Positions 27,208-35,984 of a stretch of DNA of 41,429 nucleotides are shown one piece after another. Each line of letters begins with the position of its first letter. Within the stretch, counting starts at the first letter, position 1. The translations under genes and the position numbers were made by a program. Source of the stretch: Nostoc sp. 'Peltigera membranacea cyanobiont' 210A (GTDB lineage Bacteria; Cyanobacteriota; Cyanobacteriia; Cyanobacteriales; Nostocaceae). The notes beneath the pieces are model-generated. The model did no database searches, was not told the origin of the DNA, and saw only the letters and a program-made list of their open reading frames with translations. Location of the stretch: positions 345,059 to 386,487 of the forward strand of contig NZ_NOLJ01000002.1 of NCBI RefSeq assembly GCF_002246015.1, in the 5' to 3' direction.

Positions 27208-30200
27208 TTATTTGGTGAGTTGGGCGATAATTTTATCAAGCTCTTCTTGATTCAACTCAGCTTCGGGAAAATCAGAAGGTGTGTAGTTTTTTGCCTGTCT
27301 TAACCGGCAATGAGCAATCAGAGATTTTAAAGCCTCTATAAAACCAAAAGCCAGATTTTCAACGGTAGATTGCTTATGGATATTCTTACTGTAAGTCCAA
27401 TCCAATTGCAGTTTGTCTCCAACTATCAATCCATTTACTTCTAGCAGATGGCTACGATTTCCTAGTACACTCCGTTCCAAACTAATAGACTCTTTAGCCC
27501 ATCCTAATAAAGGAGCCTCTGATTGAATTTGGTCAAACTGACCTAAGTAGTTAAAACTTACTTCTGCTTGGGGAAAACTCTTTAGTTTTAAGCGTGTTGC
27601 TGAGTCTTGGTTGAGATATTGCAAAAGACCGTAGCCAATGCCTCGATTCGGGAGACGACGCAGTTGCTCTTTGATTAACTTGAGTGCCTCTCCTGGATGG
27701 TCAACTTCTGTTAGTTTCAACAGGATAGGGAATTTAGTAGTAAACCAGCCGACTGTGCGCGAAAGGTTTATATCCTCAAATAGTTCCTCTCGCCCGTGAC
27801 CCTCCAAGTCAATAAAAAGGGAGCGCATTCCATAAAATCGAGCAAAACTTTGTACTAATGCAGTCAGCAACGCATCGTTAATTTGGGTGTTGTACGCTGA
27901 CGGTACCTCCTGCAACAAAGCGCGAGTCTGTTCCTCACTCAAAGAAACCGTCACCTGAGCGGCTGAGTCCATAGTGTTAGCTTCTTTACCTAATGAATAA
28001 TCTACTGGCAAAGCCACAACACTTGACCAGGACTGAGCTTGCCAGTAGTCTAATTCGGCACGTACTGTTTCCGTTTGAGCATAGGACTTCAGGCGGTGAC
28101 TCCAATCTTTGAAAGCAGTTGTTTTAGGTGGCAGTTGAATTTCTTTTCCAAGGCTTAGTTGTTGGTAGGCGGTAACAAAATCCTCTAGCAAAATCCGCCA
28201 CGAAACCCCATCCACTGCTAGGTGATGTACGATGAACAGCAAACGATTTGGTTGGTCAACGCCCATCTGAAACAAAGCCACTTGTACAATTGCTGCTTGT
28301 GATAGGTTCAGACTAGCCTGTAGTGAGGCGGAGGCTGTTGAAATGGCTGTTTGCTGCTTGTTGGATGGAATTTCTGACAAATCTAATACTGTCACAGGCA
28401 CTCTCTCGTCCTGGCTGACGTTAATCTGCTGCCAGCCAGTTTCCGAGGGTACAAATTTTAGACGCAGGGCATCGTGATGCACAAGCAATTGCGATACGAT
28501 TTGCTTTAGTAGCTCTGGCTTCAGGTCTGGAGATACCTCAAGCATGACAGACTGGTTGTAGTGATGAAGATCGGGCAGATTTTGTTCAAAGAACCAATGC
28601 TGAATGGGTGTTAGTGACACCGAACCTGTAACTAATCCCTGTTCGGGTAGAAGCGGCAGGTATGTGCTAGTCACCGCAGATAAATCAGCTATAGTTTGGT
28701 ACTGAAATAGCTGTTTGGAGGTGAGTTGTAGTCCTGACTGTTTGGCTTTAGAAACAATCTGAATACTGAGGATGGAATCGCCACCAAGTTCAAAGAAATT
28801 ATCGTAAATACCGACTTGCTCCACTCTCAAAACTTGTACCCAAATAGATGCAAGTATTTCCTCAATATGGGTACGAGGGGCTACTAAACTGACTTCTATT
28901 CCTGAGCGGGACTCTGGTGCGGGTAGGGCGCGGCGGTCTACTTTACCGTTGGGAGTTAGTGGCAAGGCTTCTAGGATGGTGAACCCTGTGGGTAGCATGT
29001 ATTCTGGCAGCCTAGCTTTGAGGAATTGCCGCAGTTCGCTGATTGTCGGTGTACAGTCCTGATGTGCTACCACGTAAGCAACTAAACGTTTATCACTTGG
29101 GGTATCTTCGCGGAGGATGACACAACATACCTGCACATCACGATGTTGACTCAAGATTTCTTCTATCTCGCCCAATTCAATCCGCAAGCCTCGAATTTTT
29201 ACTTGATTATCAATACGTCCTAAGTATTGAATATTGCCATCTGGTAAATAGCGTGCTAAGTCCCCAGTTTTATATAATTTACTCCCTCCTGCCTCCTGCC
29301 TCCTGCCTCCTGCCTCCTCAAACGGATTGGGGATAAATTTCTCCTGTGTCAACTCTTGACGGTTAAAATAACCCCGGGCTAAACCTGTACCACCAATATG
29401 TAGTTCTCCTGGTACACCAATTGGTGCTGGTTGTAGATTTTTATCTAAGATATAAACCTGAGTATTAGCAATCGGACGACCAATAGGAACAGAGACATTT
29501 GGGCTAAGTGACTTGGGTATTTGATAACAACAAGTAAAAGTTGTATTTTCTGTTGGTCCGTAACCATTAATCAGTCGGCAATTTTCTACAGTTTGGAGAA
29601 ATTTCTGAACATGTGGAACAGATAAAACATCACCACCTGCTAACAGTTGACGTAAGGGTTTTAAAGCATCAATATTTTCATCTACCATCAAATGAAATAA
29701 ACCCGCAGTTAGCCAAAGGGTAGTAACTTGATATTGCTCAATAACTTGTCCTAATTCATTTATTGATGGGGTGTTGGAGGGGTATATTACTAGTTCTCCA
29801 CCATTAAGTAAGCAACCCCAAATTTCAAAAGTTGCAGCATCGAAGGAGATAGGAGCAACTTGGAGAAATACTTCTTGATCAGAAAAGCTTACATAGTCAG
29901 TCTGTTTGACTAATCGAACTATACCTTGATGGATAATGCTCACACCTTTGGGTTGACCTGTAGAACCAGAGGTGTACATTACATAAGCTATGTTATCAGC
30001 TTTAATGCTGTTAGTCGGGTTGTGTTGTGTTTGTTGATTGATGATATCCCAATTTGAGTCTAAGCAAATTACACTAGCTTTGCCATCGCGTTGCGTCTTC
30101 TCTGGAGAATCGGCAAAGCTGTGCCGGAGGCAATCGCCTAGTTTCTTAACTAGTTTTTCTTGAGTTAATATGACTGATAATTGAGTATCTTCGAGCATGA

Positions 30201-31905
30201 ATGTCAATCGTTCTTGAGGATACTCTGGGTCAAGTGGCACATAAGCACCACCTGCCTTGAGAATCCCCAATAGTCCCACGACCATTTCTAAAGAACGCTC
30301 CACACATAACCCTACCAGCACATCGGCTCCCACACCCAAAGACTTCAGGTGGTGCGCCAACTGGTTAGCACGACTATTCAATTGCCGATAAGTCAGCTGT
30401 TGATTTTCAAACACAACTGCCACTGCATCTGGAGTATGCTCAACCTGCTCCTCAAACAACTGATGAATACATTTATCTTGGGGAAAATCTACACCTGTAT
30501 CATTCCACTCAATCAATAACTGCTGCTGCTCAACTTTTGTTAGCAGAGGTAATTGCCAAATCTGCTCTTGAGGATTAGCTACAATGCCTTCAAGCAAGGT
30601 CACAAAATGCCCTGCCATGCGCGTGATTGTCGTCGCCTCAAACAAGTCAGTATTGTATTGCCAGCAGAGTTGCAACACTCCCTGAGCTTCCATCACCATT
30701 AAATTCAGATCAAAGTCTGCACCACGTTGATGTCCGAGCAAGTACGGCTCCATATGAAGTACTTGCTCTTCACTGTGCAATGAATTTTCTGTTGGTTCGT
30801 ACCAACGGTGTGCTTGCCAAGTGAAACTAACTTGACATAAAGGAGAACGACTAGGATCTCGTTCTGGCTGGAGTTGTTCTGCTAACAGAGAAAAAGGGTA
30901 ATCTTGATGTTTTTGGGCTTCTCTAACTGTCTTGCTGACTTGAGCGAGAAATTCTGTAAATGTGGCGTTTTCCTGTACAGAAACTCGTAAAACGTTCAGG
31001 TTAACGAAGTAACCGACAATCTCTTTAAACTCTTTACCCCACCGACCTCTCATCGGACTTCCTATGAGGATGTCTGTTTGATTAGTGTAGCGATAAAGTT
31101 GGACGTAAAATGCTGCTAACAAAATCTGATAAAGGCTTCTTCCAGAAGCTAGAGCTAGATGCTTGAGTTTTTGAATTAACTCTTCATCCAGATTTGAAAT
31201 ATGTACTGCTCCTTGATAAGTCTGTACAGTCGGGCGGGGTTTGTCTGCGAGCAAATTCAAAATTGGCAATTCGCCAGCTAATTGTTTTTGCCAGTATTGC
31301 CATAGTTTTTCTCCCCTGGAACTCGATAACATTTCGGACTGCCAGCGGACAAACTCTAGATAAGATTTATGTTTAGTCAAATAATCTGCTGCTGCTTCTG
31401 TCTTATCTTGACTAACTTGTTCAATTTCATTAACATACAAAGCTTGAAATTCACTCACGAGTAAATCAAAAGACCACATATCACCTGCGATGTGGTGCAT
31501 TGTTAGCAAGAGTATGTGTTCTTGTGCTGAACGAGTAAATAAATTAACCCTCAGAACTGAATCTTTTTCTAAGTTAAAAGGGCAGTCAGTTATAGCAAAT
31601 ATTTTCTCTCTTAAGTGGTCTTCACTCCAATCGGTAGCGTCTATTAACTCAAGATTAAATTTTTGTTGTTGATTAACTTGCTGAACGGGTTTACCTTCAT
31701 GAAGGGTATATATGGTTCGGAGAATAGGATGATTTCCAATAATTTTTTCCCATACACGTATTACGGTAGCAATATTTAAATAAGAATTAATTTTTACTGT
31801 AATATATATGTTATAAGCAATGCTCTCTGGAGCAAGTTCGTAGATAAACCACATTGCTTCTTGACCATAGGATAGTGGGGAGCTTATTTTTACAATTCTA
31901 TCCAT
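27208..31905 (-). CDS. NRPS A: C-A(Val)-PCP-E, probable first module
   Basis: The 1565-residue protein begins with a C domain (LSYGQEAMWFIYELAPES; HHIAGD near residue 136) of the kind seen in lipo-initiating or post-PKS positions. The A domain, about 470-990, has code DAFWLGGTFK, typical of Val. The PCP has GGDSILSIQ near 1043. The C-terminal epimerisation domain has HHLAVDGVSW near 1226 and TVGWFT. It should load L-Val and pass D-Val to NRPS B. A C domain on the first module suggests an N-acyl start unit, but no acyl-ligase is in the window. Two repeat-derived peptides interrupt the A domain. AAGGAA precedes the ATG. Confidence 0.94.
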   Translation of the reverse strand: MDRIVKISSPLSYGQEAMWFIYELAPESIAYNIYITVKINSYLNIATVIRVWEKIIGNHPILRTIYTLHEGKPVQQVNQQQKFNLELIDATDWSEDHLREKIFAITDCPFNLEKDSVLRVNLFTRSAQEHILLLTMHHIAGDMWSFDLLVSEFQALYVNEIEQVSQDKTEAAADYLTKHKSYLEFVRWQSEMLSSSRGEKLWQYWQKQLAGELPILNLLADKPRPTVQTYQGAVHISNLDEELIQKLKHLALASGRSLYQILLAAFYVQLYRYTNQTDILIGSPMRGRWGKEFKEIVGYFVNLNVLRVSVQENATFTEFLAQVSKTVREAQKHQDYPFSLLAEQLQPERDPSRSPLCQVSFTWQAHRWYEPTENSLHSEEQVLHMEPYLLGHQRGADFDLNLMVMEAQGVLQLCWQYNTDLFEATTITRMAGHFVTLLEGIVANPQEQIWQLPLLTKVEQQQLLIEWNDTGVDFPQDKCIHQLFEEQVEHTPDAVAVVFENQQLTYRQLNSRANQLAHHLKSLGVGADVLVGLCVERSLEMVVGLLGILKAGGAYVPLDPEYPQERLTFMLEDTQLSVILTQEKLVKKLGDCLRHSFADSPEKTQRDGKASVICLDSNWDIINQQTQHNPTNSIKADNIAYVMYTSGSTGQPKGVSIIHQGIVRLVKQTDYVSFSDQEVFLQVAPISFDAATFEIWGCLLNGGELVIYPSNTPSINELGQVIEQYQVTTLWLTAGLFHLMVDENIDALKPLRQLLAGGDVLSVPHVQKFLQTVENCRLINGYGPTENTTFTCCYQIPKSLSPNVSVPIGRPIANTQVYILDKNLQPAPIGVPGELHIGGTGLARGYFNRQELTQEKFIPNPFEEAGGRRQEAGGSKLYKTGDLARYLPDGNIQYLGRIDNQVKIRGLRIELGEIEEILSQHRDVQVCCVILREDTPSDKRLVAYVVAHQDCTPTISELRQFLKARLPEYMLPTGFTILEALPLTPNGKVDRRALPAPESRSGIEVSLVAPRTHIEEILASIWVQVLRVEQVGIYDNFFELGGDSILSIQIVSKAKQSGLQLTSKQLFQYQTIADLSAVTSTYLPLLPEQGLVTGSVSLTPIQHWFFEQNLPDLHHYNQSVMLEVSPDLKPELLKQIVSQLLVHHDALRLKFVPSETGWQQINVSQDERVPVTVLDLSEIPSNKQQTAISTASASLQASLNLSQAAIVQVALFQMGVDQPNRLLFIVHHLAVDGVSWRILLEDFVTAYQQLSLGKEIQLPPKTTAFKDWSHRLKSYAQTETVRAELDYWQAQSWSSVVALPVDYSLGKEANTMDSAAQVTVSLSEEQTRALLQEVPSAYNTQINDALLTALVQSFARFYGMRSLFIDLEGHGREELFEDINLSRTVGWFTTKFPILLKLTEVDHPGEALKLIKEQLRRLPNRGIGYGLLQYLNQDSATRLKLKSFPQAEVSFNYLGQFDQIQSEAPLLGWAKESISLERSVLGNRSHLLEVNGLIVGDKLQLDWTYSKNIHKQSTVENLAFGFIEALKSLIAHCRLRQAKNYTPSDFPEAELNQEELDKIIAQLTK
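29281..29320. repeat. Four CCTCCTG heptamers in NRPS A adenylation domain
   Basis: Four perfect CCTCCTG copies lie at 29285-29312. The coding strand reads AGGRRQEAGG before SKLYKTGDLARYLP, the same A6-A7 junction as in NRPS C module 2. Copy numbers four and seven differ by three units, exactly 21 bases, which keeps the frame. Confidence 0.9.
30085..30147. repeat. In-frame repeat insertion in NRPS A adenylation domain
   Basis: The sequence TTCTCTGGAGAATCGGCAAA and neighbours resemble dispersed Nostoc-type repeats. They encode CLRHSFADSPEKTQRDG between KLVKKL and ASVICLDSNW, where the sister A domains have only about five residues. It lies between motifs A2 and A3. Confidence 0.65.
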
Positions 31906-32059
31906 TGAAGTTCCTTAAAATCTTTAAAGTCTTAGTTATAACAGTATAAATATAGAAATTATAAATCATTTCTGAAAGAAAAAAATGCTGAAAAGCTTAT
32001 AAATTATCCGTATTTTTTACACTTAAATCCAGATTGCTATAGGACATCACTTATAGTTA

Positions 32060-32575
32060 TTAACTAATATCTTTAATAGCTGTTCTTACTAACTGTTTGC
32101 GAATTTGAGCAAGTAAACCACCATGCTTTACCATATCAAGCATCTCCGTTGAGGGAGGTACAAAGTGTACAATCCCGGACGGGCTTTTCACTAATCCTTG
32201 GCTTGGTTCGAGATCAATTATTTCTCCTTCCGAAGCGGGTAAAGAGTCGATTTCAATTGCCAAAAGTCCAAGGTTCCAGGAATTACGAAAAAAGATGCGT
32301 CCAAATCTGGGAGCAAAGACAGCAACAACGCCAGCGGCTAGTAATGAACTGACTGCTTGTTCGCGAGAACTGCCAATTCCAAAGGTATCGTCAGAGCTAA
32401 TTACGTCACCAGGTTTAAAAGTTGCTGCCAAGCCTGGCACCATATTCTCGAATACATGAGTAGCAAGTTCAGCTGGGTCTGTAGACGCGTGCTTATATCG
32501 TCCGGGAATAATATCATCGGTAGACACGACACCGAAGACTTGACGCACGCGTAAATTTTGATAAATGTGACTCAT
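32060..32575 (-). CDS. Aconitase-family small (swivel) subunit, LeuD/homoaconitase-like
   Basis: The 171-residue protein has the small-subunit signature DDIIPGRY near residue 20 and FGIGSSREQA near 67. It pairs with the large subunit encoded just upstream (four-base overlap) to move a hydroxyl group, here probably homocitrate to homoisocitrate. The residues after GRY are KHAST, unlike the hydrophobic or LR-type loops I associate with isopropylmalate or archaeal homoaconitate enzymes, so the substrate may differ. A 154-base gap follows before NRPS A, and it holds nothing I can name. Confidence 0.87.
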   Translation of the reverse strand: MSHIYQNLRVRQVFGVVSTDDIIPGRYKHASTDPAELATHVFENMVPGLAATFKPGDVISSDDTFGIGSSREQAVSSLLAAGVVAVFAPRFGRIFFRNSWNLGLLAIEIDSLPASEGEIIDLEPSQGLVKSPSGIVHFVPPSTEMLDMVKHGGLLAQIRKQLVRTAIKDIS

Positions 32576-33795
32576 GATAAATCTCCTGTTTTAGGTATTT
32601 CCCCATGAATGGCTGTATGTGCAGCTACTAGTGGTGAAGCAAGCCAAATTTCTGCTTTGGGATTACCCATGCGACCAAGAAAATTACGATTCATGGTGGA
32701 CAAAACGCGATCGCCTGATGCAGGTATTGTTCCCTGAGTTCCCAGACAAGCACCACATCCTGGTGGAGTTATAATTGCACCTGCACGTATTATAGTTTCC
32801 ACATATCCTAGACGTAGAGCCTCAAGATATACCTGCTGAGAACCAGGAGTCACTAAACAATGCACTCTGGAATGAACTTTTTCGCCAGCAAATACCCCAG
32901 CCACCTCAGCGATGTCTTCCAAGCGGCTGTTAGTACAGCTACCAATAAAAACGTAGTTAACTTTTTCCCCGCGACATTCGTCTAAAGGCACAGCATTTGA
33001 TGGCGAATGTGGTTTAGCAATGAACGGCGGTAAGTCACTGATGTCAAGCCGAAATCGTCTCGGATCTCCTTCCTCTGGTAGATTAATCGGTTCAAGATTA
33101 TATGTATTATCTCGACTCGCTGGCAGGAATGAGCATTTAGCCCCAAGTTCAACTGCCATGTTTGCAATAGTTGCGATCGCATCAAGGCTGAGTGTGTCTA
33201 ACCAATTACCGCTCCATTCAATAGACTTGTAAAGAAATGGTTTTTGTCCTAGTTTTAATAGAGTATAGAGCATCACGTCTTTGGCACGGGTATGCTGCTG
33301 GGGAACGCCATAGGTTTCAATCCAGGCTGTTTCTGGTACTCGCAGCCAAGTCTTACCAGTAATCATCGCCGCGACTATATCAGACGCTCCCATCCCTAAT
33401 GCCAGACATTGCAGAGCGCCACCAGTACATGTGTGAGAATCGGAACCAACCACAATCGTTCCTGGTTCAAACCATCCTTCTTCCAAAGCTACAACGTGAC
33501 TGATACCTGTGCCAGCTTTGAAAATACACAAACCTAATTTTTCCGCAAAATCTTCGGCTTCGCGCAAGCGATCGGCAATTTTGATATCAGGAGCTAAAAC
33601 CGAATGATCGAAAAATACACCGATGCGTGATGGATCGAATACTTCGGTAAAGCCATTCTCAGCAAAGAGTTTACGAATTGTTGGTGAGTTACCATCTTGA
33701 AGGTAAACTCGATCTACCGCAACTGTTACAAGTTCACCTGGTGCAACGCGATCGCGATTGGCATGGTTTGCAATAATTCTTTCAGCTAAAGTCAT
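32572..33795 (-). CDS. Aconitase-family large subunit, LeuC/homoaconitase-like
   Basis: The 407-residue protein has the iron-sulfur ligands in GSCTNSRLED (near residue 285) and PPGCGACLG (near 347), together with VVGSDSHTCTGGALQ and an N terminus starting MTLAERIIANHA. This is the shorter, two-subunit form of the enzyme. It would dehydrate and rehydrate a tricarboxylic acid with the small subunit. Its start overlaps the stop of the homocitrate-synthase gene and its stop overlaps the start of the small subunit, so all three are translationally coupled. The context points to homocitrate/homoaconitate rather than leucine synthesis. Confidence 0.9.
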   Translation of the reverse strand: MTLAERIIANHANRDRVAPGELVTVAVDRVYLQDGNSPTIRKLFAENGFTEVFDPSRIGVFFDHSVLAPDIKIADRLREAEDFAEKLGLCIFKAGTGISHVVALEEGWFEPGTIVVGSDSHTCTGGALQCLALGMGASDIVAAMITGKTWLRVPETAWIETYGVPQQHTRAKDVMLYTLLKLGQKPFLYKSIEWSGNWLDTLSLDAIATIANMAVELGAKCSFLPASRDNTYNLEPINLPEEGDPRRFRLDISDLPPFIAKPHSPSNAVPLDECRGEKVNYVFIGSCTNSRLEDIAEVAGVFAGEKVHSRVHCLVTPGSQQVYLEALRLGYVETIIRAGAIITPPGCGACLGTQGTIPASGDRVLSTMNRNFLGRMGNPKAEIWLASPLVAAHTAIHGEIPKTGDLS

Positions 33796-34928
33796 GCTAC
33801 ACGTTCCTTGGAAATACGAAAGTAGATATCCCGCAGTTGTTCGGGGCTAACAGAGCCACCTTGTTCGATTGCTAAAGCACGCACTTGCCTTAAACAATCC
33901 CCTAATTGGGTTTCATCGACTGTTACGCCTTGCTCTTGCAAAAGATGATTTAAGATTGCCCGCCCAGAATGCTTGCCAAGGATATACTTGCGTTCTCCTC
34001 CGACTTCTTCAGGTGAAAAAGGCTCGAAAGTTTTGTTATTTTTCAGCATCCCCTTTGCATGAATGCCCGATTCATGGGCAAAAACATTGTCACCAACAAT
34101 TGGTTGCCAAGGAGTTATTTTTTGTTTGCTTGCTTGGGCTACTATTTCACTCAGCTGACGTAGACGAGAAGTAACGATACCTAAATCCTTGCTGTAAAGC
34201 TGTTTGAGCGCTAGGGTAGTTTGGGCGAGATCGGGCATCCCTGCACGTTCACCGATCGCATTGACTGTGACATGAAAATAGCGTGCGCCAGCATTCAAAC
34301 CTGCTAGAGTATTGGCTACAGCCAGACCAAAATCATTGTGAGTATGGCATTGAACATCTATAGAAGAGACATTGACAACGCTTTGAACACGTTCGGCATA
34401 GGCTTCTGGTGTGAGGATACCAATAGTATCCGAAAGGCGTAGGCGATCGGCACCGGCTTCAGTAACGATGCACGCATATTCTTGCAAAAACGGAATTTCA
34501 GTCCGACCAACATCTTCAGCGCTAATTGATACAAAAGCACCCCGGTCTTTTGCGTATTTAATCAGATTTTTTGCTTGCTCTAATAACCAGTGGCGATCTT
34601 GACCTATGCTGTCCTTCAAATGCACATTTGATGTTGGCAAACCTATATGAACAGCCTTAAATCCAATATCCAACGAAAGAGCTACTTCTTCTTTTACACC
34701 TCGGTTCCAAGCGACTAACGTGGCATCACTACCACGAGCAATCATTGTTCTCAAGGTGTCTAGCTCTTCGTCACCCATTGCAGGAATTCCTGCTTCAATC
34801 CAGCGCACTCCAGTAGCTACCAGATAATCGTGAATAGCTAGCTTACTAGCTTTGGAAAAAGCAACACCTGCGGCTTGTTCACCGTCTCGTAAAGTTGTAT
34901 CTTCGAGGATAATATCGTCTCTGATCAT
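33792..34928 (-). CDS. NifV-like homocitrate synthase
   Basis: The 378-residue protein belongs to the DRE-TIM acyltransferase family. It has DTTLRDGEQAAGVAF, GIPAMGDEE, the metal-binding HTHNDFGLAVAN, NAIGERAGM and VGDNVFAHESGIHAKG, the set expected of NifV-type homocitrate synthases rather than LeuA. The reaction would be acetyl-CoA + 2-oxoglutarate to homocitrate. I chose the ATG at 34928 (MIRDDIILEDTT), which has GGAGAG six bases upstream, over the in-frame 34970 start. No nif genes are present. Its coupling with the aconitase genes and its NRPS neighbours suggests building-block supply rather than nitrogenase cofactor. Confidence 0.88.
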   Translation of the reverse strand: MIRDDIILEDTTLRDGEQAAGVAFSKASKLAIHDYLVATGVRWIEAGIPAMGDEELDTLRTMIARGSDATLVAWNRGVKEEVALSLDIGFKAVHIGLPTSNVHLKDSIGQDRHWLLEQAKNLIKYAKDRGAFVSISAEDVGRTEIPFLQEYACIVTEAGADRLRLSDTIGILTPEAYAERVQSVVNVSSIDVQCHTHNDFGLAVANTLAGLNAGARYFHVTVNAIGERAGMPDLAQTTLALKQLYSKDLGIVTSRLRQLSEIVAQASKQKITPWQPIVGDNVFAHESGIHAKGMLKNNKTFEPFSPEEVGGERKYILGKHSGRAILNHLLQEQGVTVDETQLGDCLRQVRALAIEQGGSVSPEQLRDIYFRISKERVA

Positions 34929-35028
34929 TGGTCTCTCCAAAATAATATTTTTTGAAAATGAGTCAAACAATTTTGGATTTTAGATTTGGATTTTTGATTG
35001 CTGCCAAATCTAAAATATGCTAATCACT

Positions 35029-35859
35029 TTATTTCTTACAAATCAGTATTGCTACACCAAATGCTTGTTCTGAAGAAAAAACTTCCTGTCTGGTAAACGA
35101 TCTGATTTTATTTAGCTCATAAAAGGTATCGTAGTTTAAGTTTTCTGGTTCTGGTAATGGAACACCACCTGCATACTCAACTGTCAACCCTGCTTTTTCG
35201 ACAAGCGTCCAAACATCAGAGAATGGTCTTAAGATATCTTCAGTGAAATTATGATGTTTCCAGGCTTCTATTTCGGAAGCGTTTTTGAAATTATTCTTTA
35301 AATTGTTCTCACCCCGAATGTGGATCATTTTAGCAAATGACTGCCATGATTTTGTTGTGTTAGAACTGCTGGCACACTTCTCCGCAGTTACAAAGCAGCC
35401 ACCTTTCTTTAAAAGACTTTGCAACTTTTTCAGTAAAGATAAAAACTCTTCATCATCAGCTATATGGTCAAGTGTTAGCGATGATAAGATCAAATCTTGA
35501 CTATTTGGTTCAATATCATTTTGCCAATCATCACTCAAAAAAGAAGCGTGTTTGAGTATGGGAGTTATTTGCACTGAAGGTGTTTCAGATAGCTTTTGGT
35601 TTGCTATTTCTAAAAATGGCGCACTGTGGTCTAATAAAAGTAAGCTTTTCATTTTGATGTACTGGCTGACTGTAATTGATAAATTAGCACTGCCAGAGCC
35701 AATTTCTATACAATCTAGAGCGTCTTTATCTGAAAAATATTCGCTCACACTTTCGCCAATGAAATTTAAAGCAGGCCAGTAAAAAGGAATGTTCTCGCCA
35801 ATATAACCGTCATATTTGTTGGCGACTTTAGTTTTAACGAAGTAAGTTTCTTCTACCAT
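35029..35859 (-). CDS. Class I SAM-dependent methyltransferase
   Basis: The 276-residue protein has the SAM-binding IEIGSGSANLS near residue 50, an acidic end of strand 2 (LLLLDHSAPFLE) and DLILSSLTLDHI as motif-IV-like sequence. It looks complete. The acceptor is unknown. In this operon it could methylate a carboxyl or hydroxyl group of the precursor acid or of the finished peptide, which is inference. It is 125 bases after the EamA gene and about 100 before the chosen start of homocitrate synthase. Confidence 0.82.
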   Translation of the reverse strand: MVEETYFVKTKVANKYDGYIGENIPFYWPALNFIGESVSEYFSDKDALDCIEIGSGSANLSITVSQYIKMKSLLLLDHSAPFLEIANQKLSETPSVQITPILKHASFLSDDWQNDIEPNSQDLILSSLTLDHIADDEEFLSLLKKLQSLLKKGGCFVTAEKCASSSNTTKSWQSFAKMIHIRGENNLKNNFKNASEIEAWKHHNFTEDILRPFSDVWTLVEKAGLTVEYAGGVPLPEPENLNYDTFYELNKIRSFTRQEVFSSEQAFGVAILICKK

Positions 35860-35984
35860 TGTTTTTTACCTTTTTTGTTTAATTAGAGTGCAACTTCGAG
35901 CTTCGTAATAAAAATCTGTCTACTTGTAGCCAAAAACCATTTCCCTGGTTCCTAATCTCGCTATCTTTAGTTTTGTTCAATTGA

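Noticed and set aside
32572..34928. Leucine or nitrogenase-cofactor role for the synthase and aconitase genes
   Set aside because: No nif or leuA/leuB context, and the operon is tied to NRPS genes; the synthase has NifV rather than LeuA features.
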